Below are positions 50,857 to 62,483 of a stretch of DNA of 64,000 nt, piece by piece. The translations under genes and the position numbers were made by a program. The notes beneath the pieces are model-generated. The model saw only the letters and a list, made by a program, of their open reading frames with translations, had not been told where the DNA came from and made no database searches. The stretch's first letter is position 1. Each line of letters starts with the position of its first letter. This stretch comes from Pegoplata infirma (taxonomy: Eukaryota; Arthropoda; Insecta; Diptera; Anthomyiidae), in contig OY992541.1 in the NCBI GenBank assembly GCA_963921195.1, positions 12,432,951 through 12,496,950 of the forward strand, given 5' to 3'.

Positions 50857-51676
50857 ATACCCTACACCACTCTGTGGTACAGGGTATAATGAGTTTGTGC
50901 TGATGTTTGTAACTACCCGAAATATTGGTCCTAGGCCTACATTCAAGTATACCGATCGACTCAGAATTACTTTTTGAGTCGATTTAGCGATGTCCGTCCG
51001 TCCGTCAGTCCATCTATCGGTTTAAGCACGATACAGGTCGCAATTTTTCATCAATTGACTTGAAATTTGAACCTTAAGCATCTTTTGGTCCAAGGACGAA
51101 GCCTATTGAAATTGGAGAAAATCGGTCCATGTTGAGACCTAGCCCCCATACAAACGCCCCCTTTGGATTCGGCTTAAATGACTCTAATACCCGTATTATA
51201 ATAGATATCGCTTTGAAATTCAGCAGGTAATCAAATTGTACGCACAAATCACCATTCTAAATTTCAAAGAAATCGGGTCAGTCCATCTGGTAGTCCCCAT
51301 ACAAACCACCTTCCCGATATTTACATAATTCCCTCAAAATTTATAGAAATGGAAATATTTGATAAAAATTTTATTTTTAGGTGTTAAACGTGTACTTCAG
51401 TAACCAAATCAAATCGGAATATAATTGGACCATTTTTGGACTTAGTCCCCCATATAAAAATTTCGATCGATATTCAGTTAAATTGGTTTATTGACAAAAA
51501 ATAAACCAATTCCACTACAATTTGATCTGTGTGTGTTTTCTGCACTAAATAAAGATCTAACAAAAGACAGATACAATCGGTCCATGTTTGGACTTGGAAC
51601 CCATTTTCCGGAAAACATTGGTGTAGGGTATCATATGGTCGGTCTTGACCGACTATAACTTTCTTACTTGTTTTAG
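50857..51676 (-). mobile_element. mini-me-like element M7, convergent with M6
   Basis: Mirror copy of M6, 36 bp away, from ttttataccctacaccactc to ggtcttgaccgactataact and acttgttt. Its (GTCY)n tract is only about five units. Confidence 0.82.
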
Positions 51677-52241
51677 TTTGTATTTAAATATAAACGAACA
51701 AGTGTTTCGAATCTTTTTCTATGGCAATTTAAAATCGAATGCAACTTTTTTTTAAATTAACTTAAGAGGGTACTTTCCAGGGAAGATTTTCATGAATTTT
51801 TTATTGCTATAATTTAATGGAAAAATAAAAATCTTTTAGGTGGGTAGAAAGCTGAGAAACTAACACTCATAACACGAAGATGACCTCAGAGGTCAAACCC
51901 AGTTATGGGTCAAATTTAGTACTCGCTGAGGACTTCCTAACAATTTTTTTTTTATAACGATCGGACATTAAATAACAAACAAATAACGATTTCGGCGGTA
52001 CCAATTCGCGACCTAAAAATCTAATATTTTGGCTATGAAACTTTTTCGAGGTAAGCTTTACAAATAAGCGCGCCCAATGGGTCTTTTTTTTCGACCCGTT
52101 CTAGTGTACACCATACTTTTCCAGCTAGAAACATGTTTTGGTAATTTTACTACAAAACGATGTAAAATGATTTTTACAAAAAAAAAAACTGTTAATTTGA
52201 AGAGTTTCAAGTAAAATATTGGTTAAATAAAACACCATTTA

Positions 52242-52444
52242 AGGGTACTTTTCACTATCACACATTTCCATTATACAAGCGTAATTTCACCATTTTAGCG
52301 AAATATTTTTTTAAAAAATTTGGCCAGAAATTGTTCACTTATTAGATACGACTAGGTTTCAATCAAAAAAGAATCCAAAAATCTTTAGGAAGTTGGTAAA
52401 TTTTGATGTGTATAATGGAAAAGTGTGATAGTGGAAAATACCCT
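52242..52444. mobile_element. AGGGTAYTTTTC MITE (203 bp)
   Basis: Left AGGGTACTTTTCACTATCAC, right its near complement. TSD tta at 52239-52241 and 52445-52447. The R left arm keeps the empty site near 47385. PIF/Harbinger-like TSD. Confidence 0.8.
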
Positions 52445-52476
52445 TTAGCAAAGAAAAACTCTGTAAATTTACATAT

Positions 52477-54472
52477 GGGGGTTTCGTGTCAACTGACACA
52501 ACTTTTGAAACCGATGTCTTCCGATCGTGATGAAATTTGCACCAAGGCTAGTCCTATTGGATAGGACTTGCCTTGGTTTTTCAACGACATCGGTCAAGGA
52601 CACTCTGAGTTAGAGGGGGTCGAAATTTTACATTTTGGCCAAAGAGGTGTTTATTCTCATCCATGTAACTTCTTACCTATTGTTTTTAGCAAAATGTGTC
52701 CCAAATAGTATAAATAGCTATTTCCTCAATCTTTTGAAAAAAAAATTATAAAAAATTAAAATTTTTTTTTTTTTTTTAAATCCAAAACTTTTTTGACTTT
52801 TTCCTCAAATTGGGCCCTTTTTTTGGTTAAAAAAAAAGCTTAGGTTATTCCTTTAAGAGGTATTTGGTCGCTTAGTAGGATGCGAGTGGGATATCTGTGA
52901 AAAAAAAAAAAAAATTAACTTTGGAACACAAAAAACGGTTCTTAAATTTGCACTATTAGGCGAGGGATAGCTAACCAGTTTTCGATTTTGATTCGCGATA
53001 CCCTCTAATTTTTATAGGTTCGAAAAAGAAAGCATAAGACAAAAAACGAGGGCGGTGGGGTGGTGCCATATGGCCCCTCATCGGGGTCAAAGTTGGGCGT
53101 AAAGAGGTAAAAAACCTCAAAACGCCCCACAACTGCCCTAGAAACGCCCCTGGAGGGATGCAATGTGAGACGAACCTCCAATAATTTTCTGCCCCCAACA
53201 TTTTTCTTGAACATACCTAACCCCTATAATGGTAGGAACATTTTTAAAAAATTTGTTCCTACCATTCTAACTTACCCTAAAGTGCCCCGAGTGGAGCCAA
53301 ATGTATGACCGACCTCCATTATTTTATTAATTACAACATTTTTCGCAAACATATCTACAATGTATCTTTTACCCTAAAGGTGGTCCACATACATTTTTTT
53401 CTATTTTTTATAAATTTGTTTTATTAAACCAGCTCCTACCGCCCCTACCTTGCCTCCTAGAGAGGTAAAAATTACCACCAACCCCCATTAATTTTTAGTA
53501 ACCAATATTTTGTCCGAACATAATAACACCCTATCTCCACTCCCTAAGGGGCTCCCATACATTATAAAAACATGTATTTTTAAAAACTAATAAAAAAATA
53601 AAAAAACTGTATGGGGACCCCCTCAAGAGTTGAAAATAAAGGGTAGGTATATTCTGAGAAAATGTTAGAGTTGAAGAAATATTGGGGGTCGGTCATACAT
53701 TTTGCTTCTCTAGGGGCACCCTATGGACAGTTAGAGTGGTAGGAGCAAATTTTATAAAAATGTCATTTTGTATGGGAGCCCCCTTAGGAATTGGAAATAG
53801 GGGTTAGGTATGTTCAAGAAATGTTGGGGGCAGAAAATTATTGGAGGTTCGTCTCATATTGCACCCCTCCAGGGGCGTTTCTAGGGCAGTTGTGGGGCTT
53901 TTTGAGGGTTTTTACCTCTTTACGCCCAACTTTGACCCCGATGAGGAGCCATATGGCCCCACCCCACCGCCCTCACTTTTTGGCTCATGCTTTCTTTTTC
54001 GAACCTATAAAAATTAGAGGGTATCGCGAATTTAAGAACCGTTTTTTGTGTTCCAAAGTTAAAAAAAAAAAAATAGATATCCCACTCGCATCCCACTAAG
54101 CGACCCCATAACTCTTAAAGGAAATGACCTAAGCTTTTTTTGAGTAAAAAAAGGGCCCAATTTGAGGAAAAAGTCAAAAAAGTTTTGGATTTTTAAATTT
54201 TTTTTTTAAAAGACTTTCTTCAGTCTTAGCTATCTATACTATTTAGGACACATTTTGCTAAAAACAGTAGGTAAGAAGTTACATGGATGAGAATAAACAC
54301 CTCTTCGGCCAAAATGTAAAATTTCGACCCACTCTAACTCAAGAGTCCTTAACCGATGTCGTTGAAAAATTGTGTCTGAACTACTATCCAATAGTACTAA
54401 CCTTGGTGCAAATTTCATTCCGATCGGAAGACATCGGTTTCAAAAGTTGTGTCAGTTGACACGAAAACCCCC
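52477..54472. mobile_element. Foldback with GGGGGTTTCGTG ends (2.0 kb)
   Basis: Nearly perfect palindrome, arms about 52477-53500 and 53560-54472 (GGGGGTTTCGTGTCAACTGA; cagaaaattattggaggttc at 53828 against 53180). TSD atat at 52473-52476 and 54473-54476, with the empty site at 47347-47365. The paired short frames in both arms reflect the palindrome. Confidence 0.88.
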
Positions 54473-54830
54473 ATATATTTGTAAAATGCATTTGATGCAA
54501 CCAAAATTTTACAGAAAAAACTCTGTAAATGTTCAGAGTTTAGTAAAATACATGTTATTTTGTAAAATTTTTATAAGATTTTTGAAAAGATTTTTTTGGA
54601 ACTTTTTTAACATTTGCTCAAAAAAAAATACAGATAAAATTTTGGTGTTTTTACAGAAAACTCTGTTTTAAACTATAAAATTTGAATTACATAGAAATAA
54701 GTAAAAATACAGATTAAACTTAGTTTTTTGTTTATAAAATATGTAGAGTATTTCGCTTAAATCTGTTTTTTATCAAAAAACTCTGTTACTTATCTGTAAA
54801 ATTAAGACTACAAAGGTAAAAGTAATGTAA

Positions 54831-55257
54831 CCCAGCAAAAACTTGGTAATGACACATCATTACCATTCGAATTACTAAGTAATGACAGAAAATTACCTTT
54901 AGCATTATTTTGAAATGTAAAATAATGACTTATTAATAATGACTTACATAAGTCATTATAATAAAATAAAAAAAATTCAGAACTAGATTTTCACTTTTTG
55001 ACTCACTGTACATTATTTTGAATAAAAATAAAATAAAATTAAATATTTTTTTATTTTTTAAAATTTTTTTTTTAAATAATTTTTTCATTACCTATAAGTA
55101 TATATGTAATTAGTTATTAATACTAGTTTGATAATCATTACATTTGGCACATTTGCTTGTAAATGTAATGGGAAAGGTAATTCGAATCAGAAGTAGTTAT
55201 AACTTTTGAATTTCCCATTACACATTTCATTACTTGGTAATGCAAGTTTTTGCTGGG
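54831..55257. mobile_element. CCCAGCAAAAA MITE, copy C (427 bp)
   Basis: Ends CCCAGCAAAAACTTGGTAAT and ACTTGGTAATGCAAGTTTTTGCTGGG-type complement. TSD aa on both sides. A shorter internal sequence than copies A and B. Confidence 0.83.
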
Positions 55258-56002
55258 AACAGATGAAACTTTGATTTTTTGTCACAACAAAATACAAAGT
55301 ATTGTTATATTGACCCCCATATTTGTGAAAACAATTAATTTTTTCACTGAAAGTGCTCCTAAATTTGTAATATCAGCAAACGTTTGTAAATTTTGATTGC
55401 TGAAAAAAGTTTTTTTTTGTTTTCAACAAAGAAATTCAACAAACACAATTTGTTGATCTAACAATAGTAAAAAATCGATTTTTTTCAATAAAGAAATTCA
55501 ACACAATTTGTTGATCTGACAAATTAAATTTTTTGTTCAACAAAGAAATTTAACGAACACAAACATTTTTTATTGACATGATAAAGAATTTTGAAATAAA
55601 ATTACTTGAATGAGTTTGTTGAAAACGAAATCGAAGTTTTGTATTATGAACTAAACCACAGTGCTTTGTTCCCATGTTAAATTGGACAAAAATAGAAGGA
55701 CTGGTAACAGATTTCTGAAATTTGGTACACTAGCATGAAATACCTTAATTAAGAAAAATACGAATTTTTGAAAAAATCGGTGCCAGGACACGCCCACCTC
55801 CCACATTTCCTAAAACATAAAAATGTTATTTTAGCTTCAATAATATCCGCCGAAGTACAAAAATGGCAATTTGGATACACATACAACTAGAAACGTGTTT
55901 TCAGCCTAATCGAAGAAAGGACTCTTGGTCCTGCGATATATCCATTTTCTTAAAAACGCAATAACGCGTTGGTAATTAAATTGATATTTCTAAGATATAT
56001 AT
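55258..56002. other. AT-rich interval with short tandem words
   Basis: 55420-55580 repeats caaagaaattcaac and caatttgttgatct about three times. 55640-56000 is unassigned, and I see no gene in it. Confidence 0.45.
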
Positions 56003-56278
56003 TAGGGTGGTTCTTAAAAACAAACAGCTGAATTTCTGCACGGGGCGCTTCCTAAGTTTATTAAGATTCATGAAAAAGTTATACCAAAATTTTTGAAGTT
56101 TGGGCCCTGGAGCAAAATTTACTAAAAAATTAAATAAATCAGGCGCGGATCCAAGGGGGGGGGGGGAATGGGGGAAATTACTCCCTCCCCAAACCGATTT
56201 CGAAAAAAAGAAGGAAAAAGAAAAGGAAGAGAAGAAAAAGAAAAAAAAAGAAAAAGAAAAAGGAAGAGAAAAAAAAAC
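56003..56278. repeat. TTAGGGTGG-type end followed by polypurine tract
   Basis: attagggtggttcttaaaaa resembles the ends of the 2462-3404 foldback. A G-run (56156-56166) and a purine-only stretch (56201-56277) follow. The second end is missing. Confidence 0.5.
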
Positions 56279-57762
56279 AAGTAAGAAAGCTATATTCGGC
56301 TGTGCCGAATCTTTAAATACCCTCCACCAATGTGATGATTTAAAAAACAAAAAAGTTTGTTTTATTTATACCTCAGGAAATAAAAAAGTACTAAAAAGTG
56401 TACTTTCGGTACTTTTAATAAAAGGTACTTTTTATAAAAGGTACTTTTATAAAAGGTACTTTTTATAAAAGGTACTTTTTATTAGAGGTACTTTTTATAA
56501 AAGGTACTTTTTATTAGAGGTAAGTACAAAAGGTACTTTTTATAAAAGGTACTTTTTATAAAGGGTATTTTTATAAAAGGTACTTTTTATAAAAGGTACT
56601 TTTTATAAAGGGTATTTTTATAAAAGGTACTTATTATAAAAGGTACTTTTATAAATGGTACTTTTTATAAAAAGTAATTTTATAAAAGGTACTTTTTTTA
56701 TAAAAAGTACCTTTTATAAACGGTACTTTTTATAAAAGGTACTTTTTATAAAAGGCACTTTTTATAAAAGGTACTTTTTATAAAAGGTTCTTTTTATAAA
56801 AGGTACTTTTTATAAAATGTACTTTTTATAAAAGGTACTTTTTATAAAAGGTACTTTTTATAAAAGGTACTTTTTATAAAAGGTACTTTTTATAAAAGGT
56901 ACTTTTTATAAAGGAACCCTTTATAAAAGGTCCTTTTTATAAAAGGTACTTTTTATAAAAGGTACTTTTTATAAAAGGTACTTTTTATAAAAGGTACTTT
57001 TTATAAAAGGTACTTTTTGAAAACGGTACAGAATTTTCGGAAAGTACTTGTTCCAGAATGTTTTATTTCACTAAAGGATCCTACATTCTAAATTTCAAGT
57101 TTGAATAAAATTTCAGTAAATAAAATAAAGTACCAAAAGTATTTTTTACCCATTTTACCTCAGTAGAATCAACATTGGCAAAACCCGAGCCTTAGTGAAT
57201 CTTTTTTCCGGAAGGTGAACCAACATTGCAAATTTCCATTTTCTAGTACCATTATTTAAGGAAATATAAAATGTAGCAAAAGTACATATTTTTACCCTTT
57301 TTACCCTATTAGAAAAATCATTGGAAAAAACCCAGCCTTAGGGTATCTATATTCCGGGAGGTGAACATACAGTCCAAATTTCAAGTCTATGTGACAATTT
57401 TTTAAGGAAATATAAAAGGTGCCAAAAGTACAGATTTTTTCCTATTTTACCCTCTTAGAATCAACATTGGCAATAATCCAGCCGTACTGGATCTATATTC
57501 TAGGATGTGAACATACTGTCGAAATTTCAAGTTTCTATGACCATTATTTCAGGAGATATAAAAAGCACCAAAAGTACTGTTTTTTACCCTTTTGACCCCC
57601 TTAGAATTAACACTGGCAAAAATACAGCCTTAATGGATCTATATTCCGGGAGGTCAAACTACAGTCCAAATTTCAAGTCTCTAACTTCAGCGGTTTGGGC
57701 TGGGCGATGATGAATGAGTATGTCAGTCAGTCATATTACTCTTTTATATATATATATATATA
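56279..57762 (-). mobile_element. mini-me-like end and Helitron-like fragment 3
   Basis: 56279-56364 is the start of a mini-me-like copy (acaagtaagaaagctatatt). 56365-57762 is the 5' half of a Helitron on the minus strand: 16-bp array (56405-57015, ~38 units, many variants), ~146-bp units (57040-57680), then cagtcagtcat and the TATATATA 5' end, extended to (TA)n. The 3' hairpin/CTAG end is absent. Confidence 0.75.
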
Positions 57763-58135
57763 AATTTTTCGGTTTTTGGCGATTTTTGCCATAAAGTTTA
57801 TTTCTGTCTCTTATTATTTAACAAAATTTATTTTTTTAAATGAAAATATTTTTTTTTAAGAAATCTGAACAAAATTGAATTTTGGCGATATTTTACATCC
57901 TATTTGGCGACAAAGCCAAAAAAAAGTCTGGCAACCCCGTTAATATGACGAAGCAAAAAATGGACACACACACACACATGCTATATAAAAATAACTATTA
58001 ATTTTTTTATTATTACTTAACGAACTTTTTTTTAATTAAATTTAGATTTTGTTTTACATATTTTAAAGCTTTTTTGTAAAGATTTTTTTCCTTTTTCTCA
58101 GTTTTTTTTTTTTTTCATTTCCGTTTTCTTTCTTA
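57763..58135. other. AT-rich interval, (CA)n at 57963-57978
   Basis: Contains ttggcgattttt / gtctggcaacccc, words seen in hAT-like termini, but no matching pair. No ORF. Confidence 0.35.
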
Positions 58136-58457
58136 TGTATCACCAGTGTTGCCATATATTTTTTGGAAAAAACTTTTTATTTCTGAAAAAAAATCTTTTT
58201 TTTTGTCAAAAAAATCTTTTTTTTCAAAAGCATTGAAATAATTAAAAATTAATACAAATTTATGTTTTTTCAATTCAATTTTTATATCAAGTGTAAAAAA
58301 AATAATAAAAAAACAACCCAGCGTTCATTTTCCTTTCAAAATGGTCCATTTTTCTGAGCGCTCTTATAATATGTATATCCAATGATGAGTTTTTATTTAG
58401 TTTTCCCAATTTAATTACAAATTATTTTTAATAATTATTTAAACCTAACCGAGAACT

Positions 58458-58678
58458 GTACCCGATTTCTGTAACTATGCGAGAAGTTTTCGCATTGAAA
58501 AAAATTAAATAACATTCAGTATGTCACAGAGTGATTGAGAAAAAAGCTTTGATTTCTTTTTTGTATTCGATGTTTTTAACACTAGCATCATTATACTCAC
58601 CCTGTAGAAAACTAAATGACTACAATATTATTTATTTTTTCTCGATGCGAAAACTTTTCGCATAGTTACAGAAATTGG
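58458..58678. mobile_element. Hairpin MITE with 3-bp TSD inside a tRNA-like repeat
   Basis: ccgatttctgtaactatgcg and its inverted partner near 58650. Flanked by act on both sides. The empty site (ccgagaactggtaaca) is the complement of 33582-33597. Confidence 0.72.
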
Positions 58679-58765
58679 GCACTGGTTACAATGATCGTCG
58701 TCTCGTTGCATCGAAATCGACCAAGGTTTTAGTGGGAATCGAACCCTGTTTCATAGGCTAGCGTT
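58679..58765 (-). pseudogene. tRNA-like segment
   Basis: The minus strand reads cagggttcgattcccac, a B-box/T-arm motif, followed by aaaaccttggtcgattt and cgagacgacg. The same order lies at 33515-33600. No cloverleaf can be completed. Confidence 0.45.
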
Positions 58766-59415
58766 TTTATATGACTCATAAAAGATTCTGAAAAGTATGT
58801 GTTCATATTCTTTTCTGAGTCTTTTTAGACTCTTTTATGAATGTTTAAAAAACATTTTGAATTTTTTACACATCCATAATTTAGAGTCAAATATGAACCT
58901 TTCAGGACTCCAAATTTCGAGCGTTCCATTATTTCCATATTTTTGAGCCTTCAAAGAGTCATAATTTCTAAAGGCTCAGAAAATTGAACACAGTAAGCAA
59001 ATATCAAAGACCAGTGCATGCTCGACAATATATGACGGATTGGATATATATGTGATAAGATCTTCTATTAGTGCAGCAAATACACAATTTAAGTGAAAAA
59101 TTATTCTATGTTACCAACTTACAGATTTAAATGAATATCGGGTGGAATTTTCATATGGTGACCAAGTCAAAGAATGATTTGATTTTAAATGGATTTAATA
59201 AGGTTACCAAGCTAAAAACAAAATTTTAATCGAATATCTCATACGTTTATAGAATAAAGCCGTATTTATTTGTAACCGTTTACATAGACTGAAGGACGGA
59301 CACGCTAAGTCAACTCAAATAGTGATTCTGAATCGGTCGGTATACTGAAAGGTTGGGTGGGACCAATATTTCGGGTATTTACAAAAAAACTGATACTTTT
59401 TGTATTTTTTAACTA

Positions 59416-60134
59416 CCCAGCAAAACTTTGGTAATGGGTAGTGATTATATAACACATTACCAGGTAATGCATATAACTTATTTGTAGCATTATTTTATGA
59501 TGTCTTACCAAACATTTGTTCCACAAGTGAAAAATAATGCATTACTAATAATTTGCTACGTAATGCATGATTATTGGAAAAAATGTATTTCATATTAGTT
59601 ATTTCTAAACATTAAATCATGGATGACTTATATTTGGTTACATTATGTATTATTTGAAAGTTTGAAATAATGCATGATTTGTAATTGGATGCATAATGCA
59701 TTACAATAACATAAAAAATAATTATTTTATAAAAAAATGCATAAGTTTAAACTAGAGATGGGCTCACGACAGGAAATTTCTAACGACACACACTCACGAG
59801 CATATTTTATCTACTTACACTCACTTACAATCACGTGAGTAAATTTAATACAAAATTACTTTTTCACTACTCGTAACACCTTATATATTATCTTCCGGTA
59901 TGCTCTATTATTTCATTTCTCGTAGCCTATAAAATATCATATATTTTACACCTTACTTGTATTCTTCGTTATAAATTTATGACTTATTTTATACCTTACT
60001 GGTATTCTTTGTGATAATGTGGATGCATTACTTTGAGTCTCATCGCCTGTTAAAATCATCAATGCTGCAATGTATAAAATAAGAGATCCTATACCTTATT
60101 TTATACCTTATTTGGTAATCTAAGTTTTGCTGGG
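59416..60134. mobile_element. CCCAGCAAAA MITE, copy B (719 bp)
   Basis: Very close to copy A (4022-4753) over its whole length. Ends CCCAGCAAAACTTTGGTAAT and complement, TSD ta/ta. Both copies carry tagagatgggctcacgac- and cacgtgagtaa-like words also found in hAT 3. Confidence 0.85.
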
Positions 60135-60289
60135 TAATTAAGAAAAACTTGAAAAAACTTTATTATTTTCCAAAAAACTTGTTTTTTTAGAAAAAATCTT
60201 AAAATCTTTTTAGCACCTCAAAAAACTTGCAAAAAAAGGGAAATCTTGATATATGGCAACACTGTGTATCACACAAAATATGAGTTAAT

Positions 60290-60642
60290 TTAGGGTTATG
60301 TTAAAAAAAAAATGTGTTTTTCAGTAATTCGCTCATAACTTTTAAACTACTTAACCGATTAAAAAAAAAATACATCAGTTTTTGCCTGGGAAAATTTCGC
60401 AACTTTTGGTACCCCAAGCGTTTAAATCGGTTTCGGAGTATTGCCAAAAACGTGATTTCAACAGACAGACAGACAGACGGACGGACAGACAGACAGACAG
60501 ACGGACATCGCTAGATCGACTTAAAATCGATCAAGGATCATGAATATATATACTTTATGGGGTCCTAAACCAATATTTCAATGTGTTACATACGGAATGA
60601 CAAACTTATATATACCCTCTATCACCAAAGTGGAGGGTATAA
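60290..60642 (+). mobile_element. mini-me-like fragment M10
   Basis: 3' part with (GACR)n at 60461-60505, aatatatatactttatgggg, and ggagggtataa, followed directly by a second copy. Confidence 0.7.
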
Positions 60643-61048
60643 CAAGTGAGAGTGTTAAATTCGGCTGTGCCGAATCTTTTATACCCTCCAAAATGTAAAA
60701 AAAAATTGTCAGGGGCGTTTGTTTGGGGGGGGTGATTGGGGTCAGTGGGGGACGTTGAGAGCACCTTCCCATCCCGATAAATATAACAAATGTTTCATTT
60801 ATTTAACAAAAACAAAAACATGTAAAAAAAGTGTATTTTTTCAGAGGTTGGTTCAGTTCTTGAAAGGGGAACTTTTTTCCCCCTGAGCCGATTTTTCCCA
60901 TTTACGAACTTAACCTGCCTAGGACCATAAGACATATTCATGCCAAATTGCAGGAGGCTAGCTCTTTTATTTTGGACTGTATCGTGCCATCTACAGACAG
61001 ACGGACGGAAATTTACAGAATGTCTTAGAATCGATCATGGATCAATAA
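60643..61048 (+). mobile_element. mini-me-like fragment M11
   Basis: Starts acaagtgagagtgttaaatt with cggctgtgccg; broken after aatcgatcatggatcaataa by a GGGCATTCCA segment. Confidence 0.7.
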
Positions 61049-61765
61049 TATATATTGGGCATTCCATGTCAAATCGGACACTTTGAAAAACCTTTTTTTT
61101 AGATTTTCCCAATTTGTTTACAGTTTTTAGTACTCTTCGAAAACTCCTTCGTGGTAAATTTTCAGATTTTTTTGATGACCCGTTCAAAAGATATCGAATT
61201 TTTAAAAATTGGTAGTTTGTTCCTTTACTCAAATTTCTTTTAATCATAACTTCTTCAATAATGGTCCTAATTTCAAATTTGTTTTTTTCAAAATTTTTGT
61301 TTTTTTACGTACTTTAAAAAAAAAAATCCAAAAAAATTCTTAACAGCGCACAGTGGAAAATTTTGGTCATTTCCGGATCAAAAATCTGTAACTTTTGATT
61401 GGATCAATATTTTTGTATGCCGTCTTTTTTGTTGAATAGGTGAGATTTAGGCTTTAATTTGTGCTTTTAATCATAAAAATCGACTGACGAGAACTAAAGT
61501 TGTGAAGGCTTCTGGTTGACATATGTGAACATAATGGAACACCAAATGGTATTTAAACAAGTACGAACATATTTTTTGACAAAAAAAGAAAAAAATCGCG
61601 GATTTTTTTTTTTAACAAAATTTTTTTTCGCGGAATTTTTTTTTTCAAAAAAAATTTTTTTTTTAAAAGTAATTTCCTTTTAAATAAAGTTTTTTGCAAT
61701 AATCTTTTTAAAATTGTGGAGGGTATCACTACATTCGGCAAGGCCGAATTTAACTTTTTTACTTG
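61049..61765. repeat. GGGCATTCCA segment and mini-me-like end
   Basis: 61055 starts tgggcattccatgtcaaatc, related to foldback ends at 9098, 18358 and 39788. 61716-61765 is a mini-me-like end on the minus strand (cggcaaggccg). The middle is A/T runs only. Confidence 0.45.
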
Positions 61766-62483
61766 TTTTAAATTTATTTCTCTGTTTACAGTTCAATTCT
61801 GATGATCTATTACATGCGTGTAACTTTTATAATTTTCAACGAATTTTTTTGAAAACCTTAATTCTTTTGCATTAGAAAAAAATTGAACTGTAAACAAAGA
61901 AATTAATTTTAAAAAACATTTTCTTTGTGAAATTTACCTACAATTGAATTTACTTTTTTTTCTCCAAATTTCAATAAAATTGAAGCAAAATCGTCTATAT
62001 GTTGACTAATAGCTTCTAAATCAATAATAAGATTAAAAATACTGCATATTGATAAAGTGTTTTATTACCTTTAATTTTAAACCAAAAATAATATATACCA
62101 CCGATTCGGTCCGGAGATATTTTGTTTAAGTAAAATCACTTTTTTAAAAATTTATAACTCGAGGACTGTTCTACTTTTGAAACTTTGTATTGCATTTTCG
62201 GACTCAGAGCTAGATTTTACATGAAACACTAATGTAAAATGTCGTAGATCTAAATCTCTGTAAACTAGTGTGAGAGTTCTGGAACGAGTTTAAAACAGTT
62301 GGGTCTTAAATTTTAGTTATGAAACATATCACTAACCTGATCTACAGAAGTGAACAGCAAAACCTTCAAAATGGTAATGGTTATGAAATGCTTTACCACA
62401 CTGAAAAAAATAACTATACTGAAATTAAATAAACACTGTTATTAATTTAAGCAAACAAATTTTTTTGAATTTACTTCAACTTA
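61766..62483. other. Hairpin and CACTGAAAAA fragment
   Basis: tctctgtttacagttcaatt (61779) is inverted at about 61877-61900. 62397-62483 is the left part of a CACTGAAAAA element, the target of Helitron 4. The rest shows no gene. Confidence 0.45.

Larger units (their letters stand above)
47157..54790. mobile_element. Large palindromic element R (7.6 kb with nested insertions)
   Basis: Left arm 47157-47536, 48450-48670 and 49722-49890 is matched inverted by 51690-52241, 52445-52476 and 54473-54790. Anchors: ctagctggaaaagtatggtg (47485 against 52115), cgaaatcgttatttgtt (48565 against 51985), tgacctcagaggt. Termini are rich in acagagtttt. Insertions fill both arms and the centre. Confidence 0.7.
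58144..60264. mobile_element. hAT-type element 6 (2.1 kb with nested insertions)
   Basis: Ends CAGTGTTGCCATATA and TATATGGCAACACTG. TSD tgtatcac at 58136-58143 and 60265-60272. Inside: a tRNA-like block with hairpin (58440-58770), a mini-me-like remnant (59260-59400) and MITE copy B (59416-60134). Confidence 0.92.

Noticed and set aside
52971..54099. Similar proteins of 69-102 codons on opposite strands
   Set aside because: Mirror images produced by the 2-kb palindrome. The similarity is expected from arm identity, not protein conservation.
55976..56468. Lys/Glu-rich and Phe/Ser-rich frames
   Set aside because: Translations of a polypurine tract on either strand.
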